A stretch of DNA of 64,000 bases from Setophaga petechia (Eukaryota; Chordata; Aves; Passeriformes; Parulidae): NCBI GenBank assembly GCA_024362935.1, contig JANCRA010000040.1, forward strand, positions 3,348,001-3,412,000, read 5' to 3'. The position numbers were made by a program, and so were the translations under genes. How positions within the stretch are numbered: position 1 is the first letter of the stretch; every line of letters starts with the position of its first letter. The notes under the pieces are model-generated. The model was not told the origin of the DNA and made no database searches. It saw only the letters and a list, made by a program, of their open reading frames with translations. Below, piece by piece: positions 12,833 to 24,540 of the stretch.

Positions 12833-14429
12833 TGAATTAGTTTTAAAACTTTGTTAGATTTAATCACGTTTTTTCTTACTAAGACAGTATTGGAACTGGT
12901 TGAAGTTGTTAGTACAGTGCATTTACTGTGCATCAGGGAAGTTAAAAAACGCCTTTTAAGAATAGAAATATTTGTGCTGAAGTTATTAGTGGAGAAAAAA
13001 TAACTTGGAAAAATTTCAAGCAAATTTGAAGCCTCATTGTCCATGAGTATTTTGAATGTTGCCCTATATCTAAGAAAACCTAATTAGTTTGGCTTTATTT
13101 AAGAAAAATCGAAAGTTTCTATATGTTTATTCTAAAGTGTTAGTCAATTAATTTGCAAGCATTGGATAAAGATTCTGTATGATTTTTTTATTGTTTTTTT
13201 CCCATGTATATGTTCAATGTGTATTAGTTAGACAGATAGCATTTTTCTTCAGAAGCCTCTGTGGTCCATCAGGTAAATAATTTATATTTTGTGCTGTAAA
13301 AATATGTAATTGTGTTTTCTGCAGTGAATAATAAAGGATCCAAGGATTCTCTCCTTTTATTAGCTTTACATAAGCATTAGGGACATCCCTCCAGAGACAA
13401 AGGGGAAGGGATACAGAGACTGCTTTTAGTTAAACAATGTACATTTTAACTTCTGCCTCTTTCTCTATTGCAGAAAAAAATCCAAGAACAGAATTTTTTC
13501 AAGACTATGAAGCCTAGAGTATGGAAACTAGAAAATGATAGAACTAAGATTGTACATGGGTTTTCATGAGCAGTCCCCCTCACCCACAGGACCCCTGCTT
13601 CAGCCAAAACCATCTGTGAATACAATAATATTAATAGTTTCATTGTCTTGGCTACTGCACTCATTACAGTGGTATCCATGAACTTCAAAATATGAATTAG
13701 TTTTTTCCATAGTACCTTCATGGAGGTATATTATTTCCCAGTGTCACAGTTGAACAGTTGACTGTTATCTGCTGCATAAAATAAGCAAGCACCAAGTTTT
13801 CACTAACTTATGTTGAATGATTAGAGGCTCTATTTTCCTAATTTTTTTTCTCCACAATAGGCTACTTACCTCTACACAATATCCACTATGGTTAAAACCA
13901 GCTCCCAACATCTTTCAATCCAGCTGTGAAGGAATAGTATCTCTGCAAATCAGATCCTTGATCACCAATTTTGAAACCCAGAAAATGCAGGGTTTCCTGG
14001 AACCTTCTCAGAGGCTCTCAGTTTCCTTTTACATGGAATACCTTTCTTTCCCTTCCTTTTTCACATGTCTATTTTTTCAGGTCAAAGACTACTATTCTGA
14101 TTTAAAACAAGCACAGCTTTGACCAAAATTTACAACAGACCCTATACCAAAACAGAGTTTCTAGGCTGCTCAGAGAAAAATCTGGTTTTGGTTTTTTAAC
14201 TTGGTCAGAGGCAATATCTTTTCCCTTGGAAAAAATCGATTTTTTTTCTAGCAGGAACCTTATGCAGAAACACTGAACTTGAGCCAACCCTTACTCATGG
14301 AAAATTTCAGCATCCAGGACAGTGTCTGGGACAATAATTACCCTTTGGCCTGTTGTAAGGACTTAGAGAGCACAGCAGCCTGTCTCAAACACTGTTAGGG
14401 CCACAGAAGGACCATGAGAAAAGTACACA
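12833..14429. other. unique AT-rich DNA, no gene seen
   Basis: No known repeat is recognised. A 91-codon minus frame (13,446-13,721) and a 101-codon plus frame (13,817-14,122) have no recognisable domain. 13,455-13,476 looks like a splice acceptor (pyrimidine-rich then TTGCAG), but no open exon with a matching donor follows. Confidence 0.5.
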
Positions 14430-14897
14430 ATGAGGGGACAGGATGGTGGTAACTCCAGGCGTGGTAGAGGTGAGGTCTGGCTGGCGCATCCTGATAATCA
14501 TCCAGACAAAAATTCCCACTGGAAAACTGTGCAGGGAAGCTACTGCTCATACACATATCACAGTCAAAGAAAGACCACCCCAAGTTATGGGACAGAGGGC
14601 ATCTGTGACCACTGATGCCACCGCCTCTCCCCACTCAATATACCTCTGTGGATGCCTGGAACTCCAACTGTTCTAAGCCACTCTGATGGGAACTTTAGAC
14701 AAGATAAAGGTGGCACTATTGTCCAAGCACTTAGAAACCTGGGGGAGAAGGATGTATTACTGCTAATGGACACAAAGAATGGAGAATTTATGCGCCACAA
14801 GAAAAACCAACCCAGCAAATCTGCTGAAATCATCACCACCTCAGTGAAAAGTAATTCTGGTGGGGGAAAAGCACAACCACAAACCACTATCCACTGA
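14430..14897 (+). pseudogene. unidentified open stretch with one internal stop
   Basis: In a single frame 14,430-14,897 reads about 156 codons interrupted by only one TGA at 14,613-14,615. The second half (from ATG 14,652) contains FRQDKGGTIVQALRNLGEKD then VLLLMDTKNGEFMR, which is compositionally protein-like rather than AT-driven, and ends in a lysine/serine/glycine-rich tail before TGA 14,895-14,897. GC content is higher than in the neighbours. It could be a retrocopy fragment, a domesticated or decayed retroelement frame, or chance. I do not recognise the family. No retroposon hallmarks were seen at the ends, and no splice sites were confirmed. Confidence 0.25.
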
Positions 14898-15349
14898 CTC
14901 AAGAAACCTGGGCCTTTTCTGGGCCTTTTAGAAAGAGGAAAATGTATTGCTATTAGTCAAGTATTTTAAAAATGTCATCCTGTTTATTTGCATACAAAAT
15001 CCTTTTTTTTTTCCTGACTCCTACTGTGGAGCAAGGAGGGAGTGGAGAATAAGGTTGAGATTTTTAAACTGACTGTTCAATAAGCACTTTTTTCTCCCAC
15101 AGACTGCAAGATTGTGTTGTCAGTAAACTCTGCCTCAGAGACCTTTCAGTTTTCATTGTCAGTGCAGGATTACTAAGATTACTTCCTATGGGCATTCTGT
15201 GTCTCCCAAACACCACCATGGCAGCTGCCAGCCACACTTGTAGCCTCTTAGCAACTACCCATTCCTTGTTGCAGAGAAAGGAGTAATTTTCATTATATTG
15301 AGGGTTGACCACGGTATTGAACTGTTGCTTGAGTAACTATGTCAGTTTC
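14898..15349. other. no gene seen
   Basis: Short unique stretch. The 82-codon minus frame at 15,064-15,312 has no recognisable motif, and nothing else is seen. Confidence 0.5.
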
Positions 15350-15570
15350 TCTTCCTTTACCCATCAGTGCTGTAACCCCACAAGAAGGCCACCAAATTTG
15401 TTAGGCATGATTTGCTCTTAGCGAAGCCTTGTTGGCTGTCACCAGCCACTTCTTTATTTTCACTGTACCTTAGCTTAGTTTTCAGGAGGATCTACTCCAT
15501 GATCTTAGTGTGTACAGAAGTAGGACTGACTAGCCTGTAGCTGCATGAGTCTTCCTTATTCATTAATGAA
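15350..15570 (-). mobile_element. CR1 LINE fragment, reverse transcriptase region
   Basis: On the minus strand this corresponds to the CR1 RT segment from HGFTKGKSCLTNLVAF back to NYRPVSLTS. On the plus strand the diagnostic phrases are GGCCACCAAATTTGTTAGGC, ATGATTTGCTCTTAGCGAAG, CCTTGTTGGCTGTCACCAGC, AGGAGGATCTACTCCATGAT and GACTGACTAGCCTGTAG, in the expected order and spacing. Similarity fades near 15,570. The copy is internal, lacking both 5' and 3' ends, and non-functional. Confidence 0.85.
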
Positions 15571-15644
15571 CATGGTTCAACAATTCCATCTGTTCTTTCT
15601 GCTTTATCAAGATCTGTGACTGACAGCTGCAATTATTATCTTAG

Positions 15645-15705
15645 AATTTTTGAATCACAGAATTGTTTCGTTTTGAGAAGTCCTTTAAGATCACACTTTT
15701 GAGCT
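15645..15705 (-). mobile_element. short CR1 3'-end remnant
   Basis: GAATCACAGAATTGTTTCG followed by GAGAAGTCCTTTAAGATCA resembles the antisense CR1 3' terminus ('gaatcacagaattgtttgggttggaaaagacctctaagatcat'). It lies on the wrong side of the neighbouring minus-strand RT fragment to be its own 3' end, so it would be a separate, very short insertion. Confidence 0.45.
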
Positions 15706-16929
15706 ATTCTCTGAATAGTTTTTTCTAATTTTTTTTTAGTAAGTTTATACTGAGATTTCAAACTACAGTGACTATTATTTAAAGGAATTCTTACATATCC
15801 ATTGAGAATAAACTAATAACAATAAGTTGGACTATCCTTTATGAAGCAACTTATGTTTGCCTCACAGAAAATCACATCTTGTAAATGTCAACAAACTCCT
15901 GAGGACATTATATCACAAAGTCATAAGTGCCTTCTAGTTCACGGGATGAAGGCTTTAAATGGCTTGCAGAGCCATTCAAAGTCCCCTTTATATGATGGAA
16001 AAAATCTCATTTTTGTGAACGCTTATATGTAGGAGTTTCTCTGGGTTGAAGATTTAAATTATTTGTCAAAATAAAATGGAATAGTGTGGTGCTTCAATAA
16101 CCCAAATGTTTGCCCTTACCACACTTAGAACATGTCCTTGCTCTGGAGACCTAAAACTAAAAATCACAAGTATAAAAATATGTCTATTAATTTTATTTTT
16201 TTTAGTTATGACTGTTATCACAATTAGTATTTGTGAAGATATTTTTCAGTGATTAATGGTTTCTTAGGAAGAAGACTGAGCAAGACTATGTTGAAAGGAA
16301 GAGCAGATGAGATTTTCTTCTCATCCCACCAGCTCTGACACAGAGACTGTGGTCACTGGATGTAGTTTTCTGCCATGTCAAGGATATACAAAAGATGACC
16401 ACACATGTAAATTTACCCTGGCACTTTTGGATAATTTTTATTTTCCTTCTCCTAATCCTTAGGAGAGCCGTTTCATAATTTTCTTAAAGCTAAAATTTTT
16501 AAATATTCAACCAAATAGGACATTACAAAATTGTCCTTTGCAAAACATCCTTCTCTTCTGGAGGCTGGAGTTTCTTTTCTGTTAGGCTGGTATTTTGTAG
16601 ACAACATTTATGGCTCCACTAAGCCAGCCTGTTCACTCCAAAATTAATGGAATATCTGTTGGCCTGATTATTGTGGAGTCATTTGTGGCAAAGCCGCTCT
16701 CCTTCTTTCCTGTATTCTCTGTGTTTTGTCCTTCTTTTGTATTTCAAACTGATTTTATAGCAGGAGTCCTTGGGCAGAGTACCTTGTTTTTCTTTCTTTT
16801 TCTATTGCAGAATGTCATTCAAATTTTAGTCTCAAGTTCTCAAGGTCATCCATTGCTTCCTCTGTGTTTATCTTGATCTTTACTATTGAGGATGCTTCTC
16901 AAATTTTCTTCAGTGACAATATTCATTAG
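15706..16929. other. unique AT-rich DNA, no gene seen
   Basis: Nothing recognisable. The pyrimidine-rich 16,690-16,810 gives an 88-codon hydrophobic plus-strand frame (16,610-16,876) that reflects T-rich composition. The ancient LINE that follows may extend faintly into the right end. Confidence 0.5.
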
Positions 16930-17205
16930 CATAGTCTTACTTTTGGTGGCAAAGGTCATTAACAAAAATACTCATTAAGTGGCAAGATCATTTCTGCACT
17001 GGTACTCTTTGTTCAGTAACTCCTACTTTAAAACACGGTTGTTGCAAAACCTTTTTTATTTATTTTTGTGTCTTCTTTCATTCTGTCCATTCATATTCAT
17101 TAGGAACTTTTCATGTGGCACTTTTCAAGGATTTTGCTGAAGCCTAAGTATGTTCAGCATATTGCACATTTTTTCCCCCAGATCAGTTCCTTTATCAAAG
17201 GTATA
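16930..17205 (-). mobile_element. ancient CR1/L3-like LINE relic
   Basis: AAGGTCATTAACAAAAATAC (~16,950) parallels 'agatcatttatgaatatgttgaatagg'. CATGTGGCACTTTTCAAGGA and TTTTGCTGAAGCCTAAGTA (~17,112-17,150) parallel 'gaggcactttatcaaaggcttttctaaagtccaaata' of ancient amniote CR1/L3 LINEs in antisense. Order and spacing fit, but divergence is high, far beyond that of the CR1 copies elsewhere in the window. Confidence 0.45.
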
Positions 17206-19099
17206 CAATATGAAATTGCAACATGCAAAGCTTCAAAATTATAGTAAGAATTGATATGTACCACAGAAAGTGAAATTTTGTAAATGCAACTCACATGTCC
17301 TTTTTTGTGACACTAAGTTGTATATTTGTCCAAAAATAGTTTGCTTTGGTGACCAGTATTATATTTACTAGGTTGTTACAACTCCCACAGTAGTGGAAGT
17401 CTTAATTTTTACACTTGGTAAGAGGAAACTAATCTGATTTCACTAAACAAAGCTGTCAGAACACTGAGACTTCAGGGAAAGTACTTCTTGCTACCAATAA
17501 GGCCTGAGAAGTATTTTAAAGGAAAGCTTTAATTACATTTGTCATTTCTGAGTGTCTAGCCCAAAAGCATTTAGTTTTGATGTTGCAGCATGAACACAAT
17601 GTAGTTATCATGCTGAGATTTTTACCTTGTAGAAAAAGCAAGCAGGAGAAAATTTAAGTCTAAAAAGCATACTATGTGTAAGTAAATGAACTAGAAATAT
17701 GCTGATATTGGAGATACCTTATTACTCAGCAGTCTAAATTAACTTTGTATTTTATCATAGAAAAACAAAGAAATGTTATTTGTGTTAAGTTGAACCATTT
17801 GGTCTATAAATTACAATTAGGTTAGTAAGCTTCCAGAAAATAAAGTTGTGGTAATGAGACCGCAGAGCTAAGTGTACTGTTACACTTAGTATAAATGAAC
17901 ATTTTGTTCCTGCAAGCAGCAGATGCCCTGTGCTAAGCCTGTGTTAGGAAATGTGTGGAGAATATAAACACATCCCCCAGCGTGCTGTGTTGGACCTGCA
18001 ACTACATGTAATAATTTTTGAGTAACTGGCCCTAGCTGATTTGTGGTAGATTTGTCCCATATCTATTGTAGAAGTGGGAGGTGTTAGCAGATGAGGCACA
18101 TTCAATGAGAAGAGAGGTAATGCCAATGGTGTTGGCAGTAAAAGGAACACAGTGTCAAACCCTGGGAACAGGCTCATTTGAGCACATAATGGGCACCCAG
18201 ATGATGATGTGTAAACAGGTAATCCTGCTTGTCCTGAAAAGCTGTCACATACAAAGGCATGATTGATGGGAGGGCACATCAAAACAATAAGCGTGTAATG
18301 GAGCTGAAAAGTTACAACTGTTCTGGTGAGTAGATGACATTCTTATTGGAGGTGATTTAAAGAGAAAGAATGTGAGTGTTTAATAACCAAACCATCTTGA
18401 GTACTTTAACTCTTCAGTTTGTGCATTTCAACAGAGGACTGGGCTTCCTTCCACAGTGAAGATGACAAAGCAGATGCACAGTGTCTTAGAGATAGTCCCA
18501 CGGCTTGTGCACGAGGGAGGAATGATTTTGTCTTTATCACATTGTAGACACTGAACGTAACTCTGGTTTACATTCAGCGTAACGAAAATCTTGCCTTGAT
18601 GATGCTTCTGTGGCAAATCTTGTCACAGTGTCTGCTCTGGAGGAGGACTGAGTCCCTTCTTTTTCTTTAATATTCTTCGTATCTTCTCTGTGTTGGACAA
18701 AATTTTTCTTTTCTTTTCCTTTCCTAATTGTCATTCTGCTTAGCTAAATGAAATGAATGAGTCTTGGTTTTAAGCATTTTGGGCAATTTATATTCTCTTT
18801 GCAAATACACAGTTTTAATAATGTAAATAACTCACAACTTTCTGTCCAGACCAACCTGTAAGCCTTCTTTGTACTCACCATTTTACACCTACCTAGCAGG
18901 GGAGTAAGTCTGTTCTCAAATGCTGTTGAAAGTGCGTGCATCTGGCCCACATGTACCTATTGTAAAGATAGTGTGTACAACCACAGATGTGTGATAGCTC
19001 AAGTATGAGAAGTCTACCACACAGCAGGAAAGAGCTATTTGCCTGTCTGCCACTTTGATAGTTGGACTGTAGTCAGAAGAGCATACTCATGAGAAAGTA
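17206..19099. other. unique DNA, no gene seen
   Basis: A 112-codon minus frame (17,944-18,282) and a pair of minus frames around 18,428-18,734 were read for motifs and none was found. The stretch is otherwise AT-rich and featureless to the eye. Confidence 0.5.
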
Positions 19100-20222
19100 C
19101 CTTGTGAAACAGTCCTCAAGGGAAAAGAATTGAAGGAAGGCTGGACTTTCTTCAACAAGGAAATCCTAAAGGCTCAGGAGCAGGCCATCCCCATTACCAA
19201 AAGATGTTCTGGAAGATAAGAAGATCAGCCTGGCTGAGCAGAGGTCTTTGGCTTGAACTCAGGAAAAAAAGGGAAGTGTATTACCTTTCAAAGAAGGGGC
19301 AGGCCACTCAGGAGACGTGATTGATATTGTGAGGGTTTGAAGAGAGATCATTAGAGGAAAGCCTGGCTAGAAATTATTCTCTCTACTGCTGAAAGACAAT
19401 AAAAAAAATACCTCTATAAACATATAAACAACAAAAAGAGGGCTAGGGAGAATCCTCATTCTTTATATAATATTAGGGAAAATATAGTAACAAAAGATGA
19501 GGAAAATAAGGTACTTAATGACTTCTTTGCTTCAGTCTTAAATAATCAGACTTCTTGTTCTCCAGGTACCCAGCACCTTGAGATGGAATGCAGGGAAGAC
19601 AAGCAGAATGAAACCCCCCATAATCCAGAGGGAAATGATCAGTGACCCTAATACACCCCACACACAGAGACAAGTCTGTGGAGCCAGAGGGAATCCACCC
19701 AAAGCTATTGAATGAGATGGTGGAAGAGCTTGCAAGACACTCTATGTCATTTAGCAACAGCCACAACTTGCTGGTGTGGAACAACTTGACTGGAGGTTGG
19801 AAATAGGACACCCATATACAAGTAGGGCTGGAAGGAGAATGTGGGGAACTCCAGGTCTGTCAGCCTGACCTTGGTTCTAGGAAAAGTGCTGGAATAGAAA
19901 ATTTTGAGTACCATCATGCAGCAGGTGCAGGACAAGCAGGGCATGAGGCCCAGACAGCATAAGGCTGGATGGCCTGGCCCAGAGAGAGGTGGTGAATGGT
20001 GCCACATCCAACTGGCAGCCAGTCACAAGGGGGGTATTGTTCACAAGTGGTTCTTCAGGGCTCAGTATTTGGGCCAGTTCTGTTTAATATTTTTATCAAT
20101 AATCTGAATGAGGGAATCAAGTACGCCCTCATTTGCAGATGCTACCAAATTGGTCAGGAGTGTCAATCTGCTGAAGGGTAGGGAGGCCCTACAGAAGGAT
20201 CTGGGCAGGCCTTAGGTCTCAG
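19100..20222 (+). mobile_element. CR1 LINE ORF2 fragment (linker to reverse transcriptase)
   Basis: This is a plus-strand stretch of CR1 ORF2. In order it shows GGAAATCCTAAAGGCTCAGG, GGCTTGAACTCAGGAAAAAA, CAACAAAAAGAGGGCTAGGG, TTAATGACTTCTTTGCTTCA, GGGGAACTCCAGGTCTGTCA, AGGGCTCAGTATTTGGGCCA and GTTTAATATTTTTATCAATA. The last pair encodes the RT motif SVFGPVLFNIFINNLNEG (about 20,062-20,115). A deletion of roughly 200 bp relative to the CR1 consensus, just after ~19,965 (CAGCATAAGGCTGGATGG), removes much of the RT core. A 5-base deletion breaks the frame just before the catalytic FADD motif, which here reads FADA, so the second catalytic Asp is lost. Both ends are truncated. The element is dead, and the open frames 19,515-20,181 are shadows of it. 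Confidence 0.9.
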
Positions 20223-23200
20223 GGTACCTCTCTTTTTTAATATTGTCAATTTTTACAAGTCCATTTTCTAGCTATTGTCTCACAAACAGAAAGCCTCAGC
20301 ACCTTCCCTGCCTACCCTCATCACTACTGAAGAAGTCTCTTCCACACATAGGTTCAAAACACTGATTCGCATTCTTCCCAGGTGGGCTTAGTATTTTGGT
20401 CCTTTCAATTTCTTTGCAAATGAGGTTGGCACTTCCACAAGAAGCTACTTCTTGTTCAAACCTACAGTGCCCTTGTATAGAGTTGACTTCTGGGCTGGGA
20501 ACTTAAAAGTTAGCTTGTCATGGACAATTAAAGCAAAGTCAATATCCTCTCAGAAAGTCTCTAGGAAAGCTTCACTGTGAAATGTACCTTTTGCCTTTAG
20601 CTCAGTTATTTAACAAGCTATTAGTAGTTTAGTCAAGCAGAGGAAACAACTGAGCTGTTTAAATAACATTAGCAGTTTCACTGCAGAGGGCTGAAGTTCA
20701 GGTGACGAAGATTGAATCTGTCTCCTTAAGAACAAATCAGTTTTGGAAGGTAGGAAAAAGGAGGAGAGAGTTTAAGCAGTTGTGAACCCCCGAACAGACT
20801 TTATCTAGTAGTGGAAGTATAAAATCCAGCATGCCTTCTTTATTTTCTTCTACAAAATCTGATTCCAGATGTGAAATATGAATAAAAAGCACAAAGGCCC
20901 TTAATATGTAGGCTAATAAACTTGTCTGCTGAATGTTGGAAAGAAATGCCTAATAGACTTAATCTCAGTATCAATATGATATTAAATAAGTATTTTTAAA
21001 AATTCTTTTTTATATACAATTCCAACAAGCCTTAATGGCCATTTTTCATGTTTTATTGATATATTTTTTAAAATTATTTTTTTTATTGTTTGATTTTTCT
21101 GACATCTGGATTGACTGAATGGAAATCTCAAAGTTAGGTTATTGAAAGCTTCTTGAATCACTCTCCAACCTGATGTGATTCTCCTAGCAAGTTGAAGGTA
21201 ACAAGAAACACACAGCTGCACAGACTAGTTTAGGAGCTGGTTGTGCAAATCACTCAGCATATGTACTTTCCAGGGCTGCTACTAGCTAAAAAAATTCTTG
21301 GCACGAGCTGTGACTGTGGGAGCAATGCCAGAGTCCTGAGGGTTAGGGAAAGGTTTGTAGAGGTTTGTACTCAGCACTCTCTCTCTTTGTAAAGGTGTCA
21401 CTTATTCCTCAAGGACCTGCTCGAGCTTTAGCTTGGGGATGGAAGCTTGCACTATGAACCAGAGGTAACTCCTGCTTCTGATGATCTACTAAAGTTAATT
21501 TTGCAGCTGACAGCAAAGTGCTGAGTTAGGTCCTCATTCAGTCTGCCTCAACTTTTTCTGCTCAGATTTGTGTTAATGACAGGCAGCTTTCTTCAGGGAG
21601 TAAATGAAAAGAAACTGTAGACTGAAATGACACTAAATTATTGAGAGAGATTTTATTCTCCCCTGATCTCACATGAACTCATATTCTACCCGTCTGTGCA
21701 ATACAATCTTTTGTCTTCTAGCCAGTGCCACTGAAGAGCAGGTAAATGTTTTGGATTGCTGCCTTAAAATGTGTCAGATGAGGCCAGTCTAGTTCTCTTG
21801 TACCTACCTATAAGGAATATCAGTAATTTTTATGTCCTGCTTATCAGTAAAGAATTTGTGCATTGAGATATGCATTTACATATGCTCACCTGGTGATTTC
21901 ACTAGTTTATATAATTAAAAATTATATGTCTTTGACAACGCATTCTTCTTTGGCACCAGGCTAATGATAGAAAATTAGGATGGAGAAGAACTAAAATTCA
22001 TCTGGGCTCTGGAGATCTTTCTTGGTTCATGCAAAGAGCTTTGTAGTCTTTTCTGACAGAAAAATTTAGATTGAAAGGTGTCATAGATACTATTGTAACT
22101 TGTCTAGTAGTTTGAAATTTGGATAAAATCCTGTTGTATTAAATCTGAATAAACCCACATTGTAACTTACTAATTGCCTATATACTCTTCAGACTTGCAA
22201 AGGGTCACTAAGATCAGAGTCAGGGCAACAGTACGTCAAAGAAATACCAGGGTATGTAATTTACAGATGTTTTTTATTTTCTGCTTTCAAATGTTTACCC
22301 AAAAGGAACAATAGTTTATCTGATCAGCTTCTGAATACTTTCATGTTTATTTTACATTCCTAAGCTTCCTAACATCCAAAGACTTCAGTTTGGTAAATTG
22401 TCTTTTCAGTTCAACATGAAAAGGCAGACCACCAAGAGATCCTCTTGTTCTATCAATTATCATTTGTTCAAATTATTAAACAGTAAGTCTATTGTTAAAA
22501 AGTAAGTCTATTGTCTGTTTTAATTTGTAAAGTTTTCTCTCCTGCTCACTGTTTTTAAAATGAACTTTTTTTGTTAAAGGGTTGATTAGTCTCCAACATT
22601 TTATTCTAAAGAAGACGGTACTGCACTGTAAAAAGCTTACAGCTGAAGAGATTGAAATCATCTATGGTCTCAGAGGAACCATTCAGGAGCTACTTGTGGC
22701 TATTTCCATTGGTAACTCCATTGTTTTACATTATTTCAAAAATTCAGATATGGGAATATTATGCAGAATTGTCCCAGAATTTTCATTATTTTTATGTCGA
22801 TATTTAAATTCATCTCCAAAATACGTGTTACTTCTTTGCTCAAAAAAATCAGAAGATGCAGCAAAATTATCTTACCTATAAATCTCTTCTGAGATAAGAA
22901 GAAATGCCTCCTAAAATATTAAAATGTTTTGCAGATTAAGGGTTTTCAAGCCATAACTTCTTCTTTTGTAATGTACAGCCTTTCTTTGTATTGCGCTCTA
23001 AGTCTGGCTGTTTTAAAGAGGTTATTTTAATTAGCCTAGCTCAATATGCCTTTCTCTCTTTTCTTTATACTTAACTATGTTTTCAAAGGTCTTTTTTCAA
23101 TACACACTTTTTATCAACAGTTATTTGAGGCTCACTTCTGCATTTTGATAAAAGATTTTAACAAGTCCCTAACTCTGATCGGTGCAATATCACTGCAGAT

Positions 23201-24034
23201 ATCTGATCTGTAGATGACAATCTCCCAGCTTTTGGAACTGCCAGTCTGGTATTGCTGCTTGTAATTTGCGGTGAATTTATAATGCTAATGTGACATCTTT
23301 AATCCTAAAATAATAATTGCAAAAAATCAAAGAGTTATAAAGCTCTGAGAAATTTCTATGCACTTAGTTATTATCAAACAAGTACTATTATCAAGGAATT
23401 AATTTCTATAGTTGTCATGCTGAAACAATGCTTTTCAGGTAATTGTCTCTGGACACAGAGCTCAAAGTTCTTCCATCTTTGAACACACAATAAAAGAATA
23501 TAATTTCAACCAGTGTACGCAGTGGTGCATCTGAACACAATTCTTTCACTGTCCTGTACACAAAGCTGATGCATAATTTTTCATCTGCCTCAGTAACTAA
23601 ATAGACCTCTGGTGTATTCTCAGTACATATTGTCTGACCTTGAAGCTCTCTACCTAAATAAGAAGAGTTCAATAGGAAGTCTAATTAGCCAGTTGGAGCA
23701 CCATCCAGCCATTCTAGTTTTCTAAGACCAATTTTGACATTGAGTTAATATGTTTTCCTAGGAGAATCCCATCGTCTCTGGTCAAGAGTGAAATAGCTTT
23801 TACATCTACCCATCTATCCAATATATAATAATGACATTAAAGAAAACTCAGTTACTGATACTGATGAGATAGGCCTGCCAAAACTTTCATCTACATTTCT
23901 ATGCTATTGTTCCACAGCTACTCCATGCAAATTTCTTCTGTTAAACAATAGCAAGTGAAAAATTGCAAAAAGAATTGACAGAGTTAAGGAGTGACAAGAG
24001 AAATAAGGTTGATAGTGAAAAAGCTTAACATTTT
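20223..24034. other. 3.8 kb unique AT-rich DNA, no gene seen
   Basis: No repeat family is recognised. A 14-bp direct repeat AGTAAGTCTATTGT lies at 22,482-22,495 and 22,501-22,514. A 99-codon plus frame (22,582-22,881) and an 85-codon minus frame (23,415-23,672) lack recognisable domains. The latter follows an acceptor-like TTCTTATTTAG on the minus strand but has no donor that I can support. Confidence 0.5.
22482..22514. repeat. 14-bp direct repeat
   Basis: AGTAAGTCTATTGT occurs at 22,482-22,495 and again at 22,501-22,514, separated by TAAAA. It is a local slippage duplication. Confidence 0.9.
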
Positions 24035-24540
24035 TTTGGAAGGGGTTAACCTGGGCTGGACACTTGTTGCTCACTTAGCCTCTCTGTAACTCCTCAGAGG
24101 GAAAAGGCAGGGAGAAAATAAGATGGAAAAATAGTCATGGGAGATGATAAGACAGTTTAATAAAGGAAAAGCAAAGTTAAAGATGTGAAAACAAAGGAAA
24201 ACAAAATATTTTTATTCTCTACTTCCCATCTACAGGGAATGTCATGTCACTTTCCAGGAAGCAGGGTTTCAGCATGCCTAGTGGTTGCTCTGGAAGACAA
24301 ACATAATCATAAAAAATGCCCTGCTCACACCTCTGTTTCCCCCACCTGCATCCTCCTTTCTCGTTGTTGCTGGGCAGATGGCATATGGTGTGGAATATAC
24401 CCTTTGGTCAGTTGGGATCAGCTGTGTTTGCTGTGTCCCCTCTCAAGTCTTTGCCCACCCTCAGCCTACTGGTGAGAAGGGGTGTTGGAGAGGGAGCACA
24501 GATGCTGTGCTGGAGCCTGCTTGCCCTGACCCTGTGATCT
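24035..24540 (-). mobile_element. LTR-B fragment, 3' part of an avian ERV LTR
   Basis: Antisense LTR. From left to right it shows GGGGTTAACCTGGGCTGG (U5 terminus), AAGACAGTTTAATAAAGG, TTTCCAGGAAGCAGGG, GTTGCTCTGGAAGACAAACA, GGCATATGGTGTGGAATATA, CCCTTTGGTCAGTTGGGATC and CAGCTGTGTTTGCTGTGTCC, then CAGCCTACTGGTG. These match, in order, a widespread avian LTR. The minus-strand polyadenylation signal ATTAAA is at 24,156-24,161. The same family recurs at 29,755 and 58,150. No internal retroviral coding sequence adjoins it. The plus-strand open frames 24,185-24,560 are shadows. Confidence 0.8.

Noticed and set aside
13446..13721. Splice-acceptor-like tract (TTGCAG near 13,476) with adjacent frames
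   Set aside because: The plus strand after the acceptor closes quickly, and the 91-codon minus frame is in the wrong direction.
18428..18734. Pair of minus-strand frames with cysteine-rich peptide
   Set aside because: No known domain pattern and no consistent joining. Likely chance.
23415..23672. 85-codon minus frame preceded by an acceptor-like TTCTTATTTAG
   Set aside because: No donor site, no recognised protein similarity and no neighbouring exons. Not supportable as an exon.
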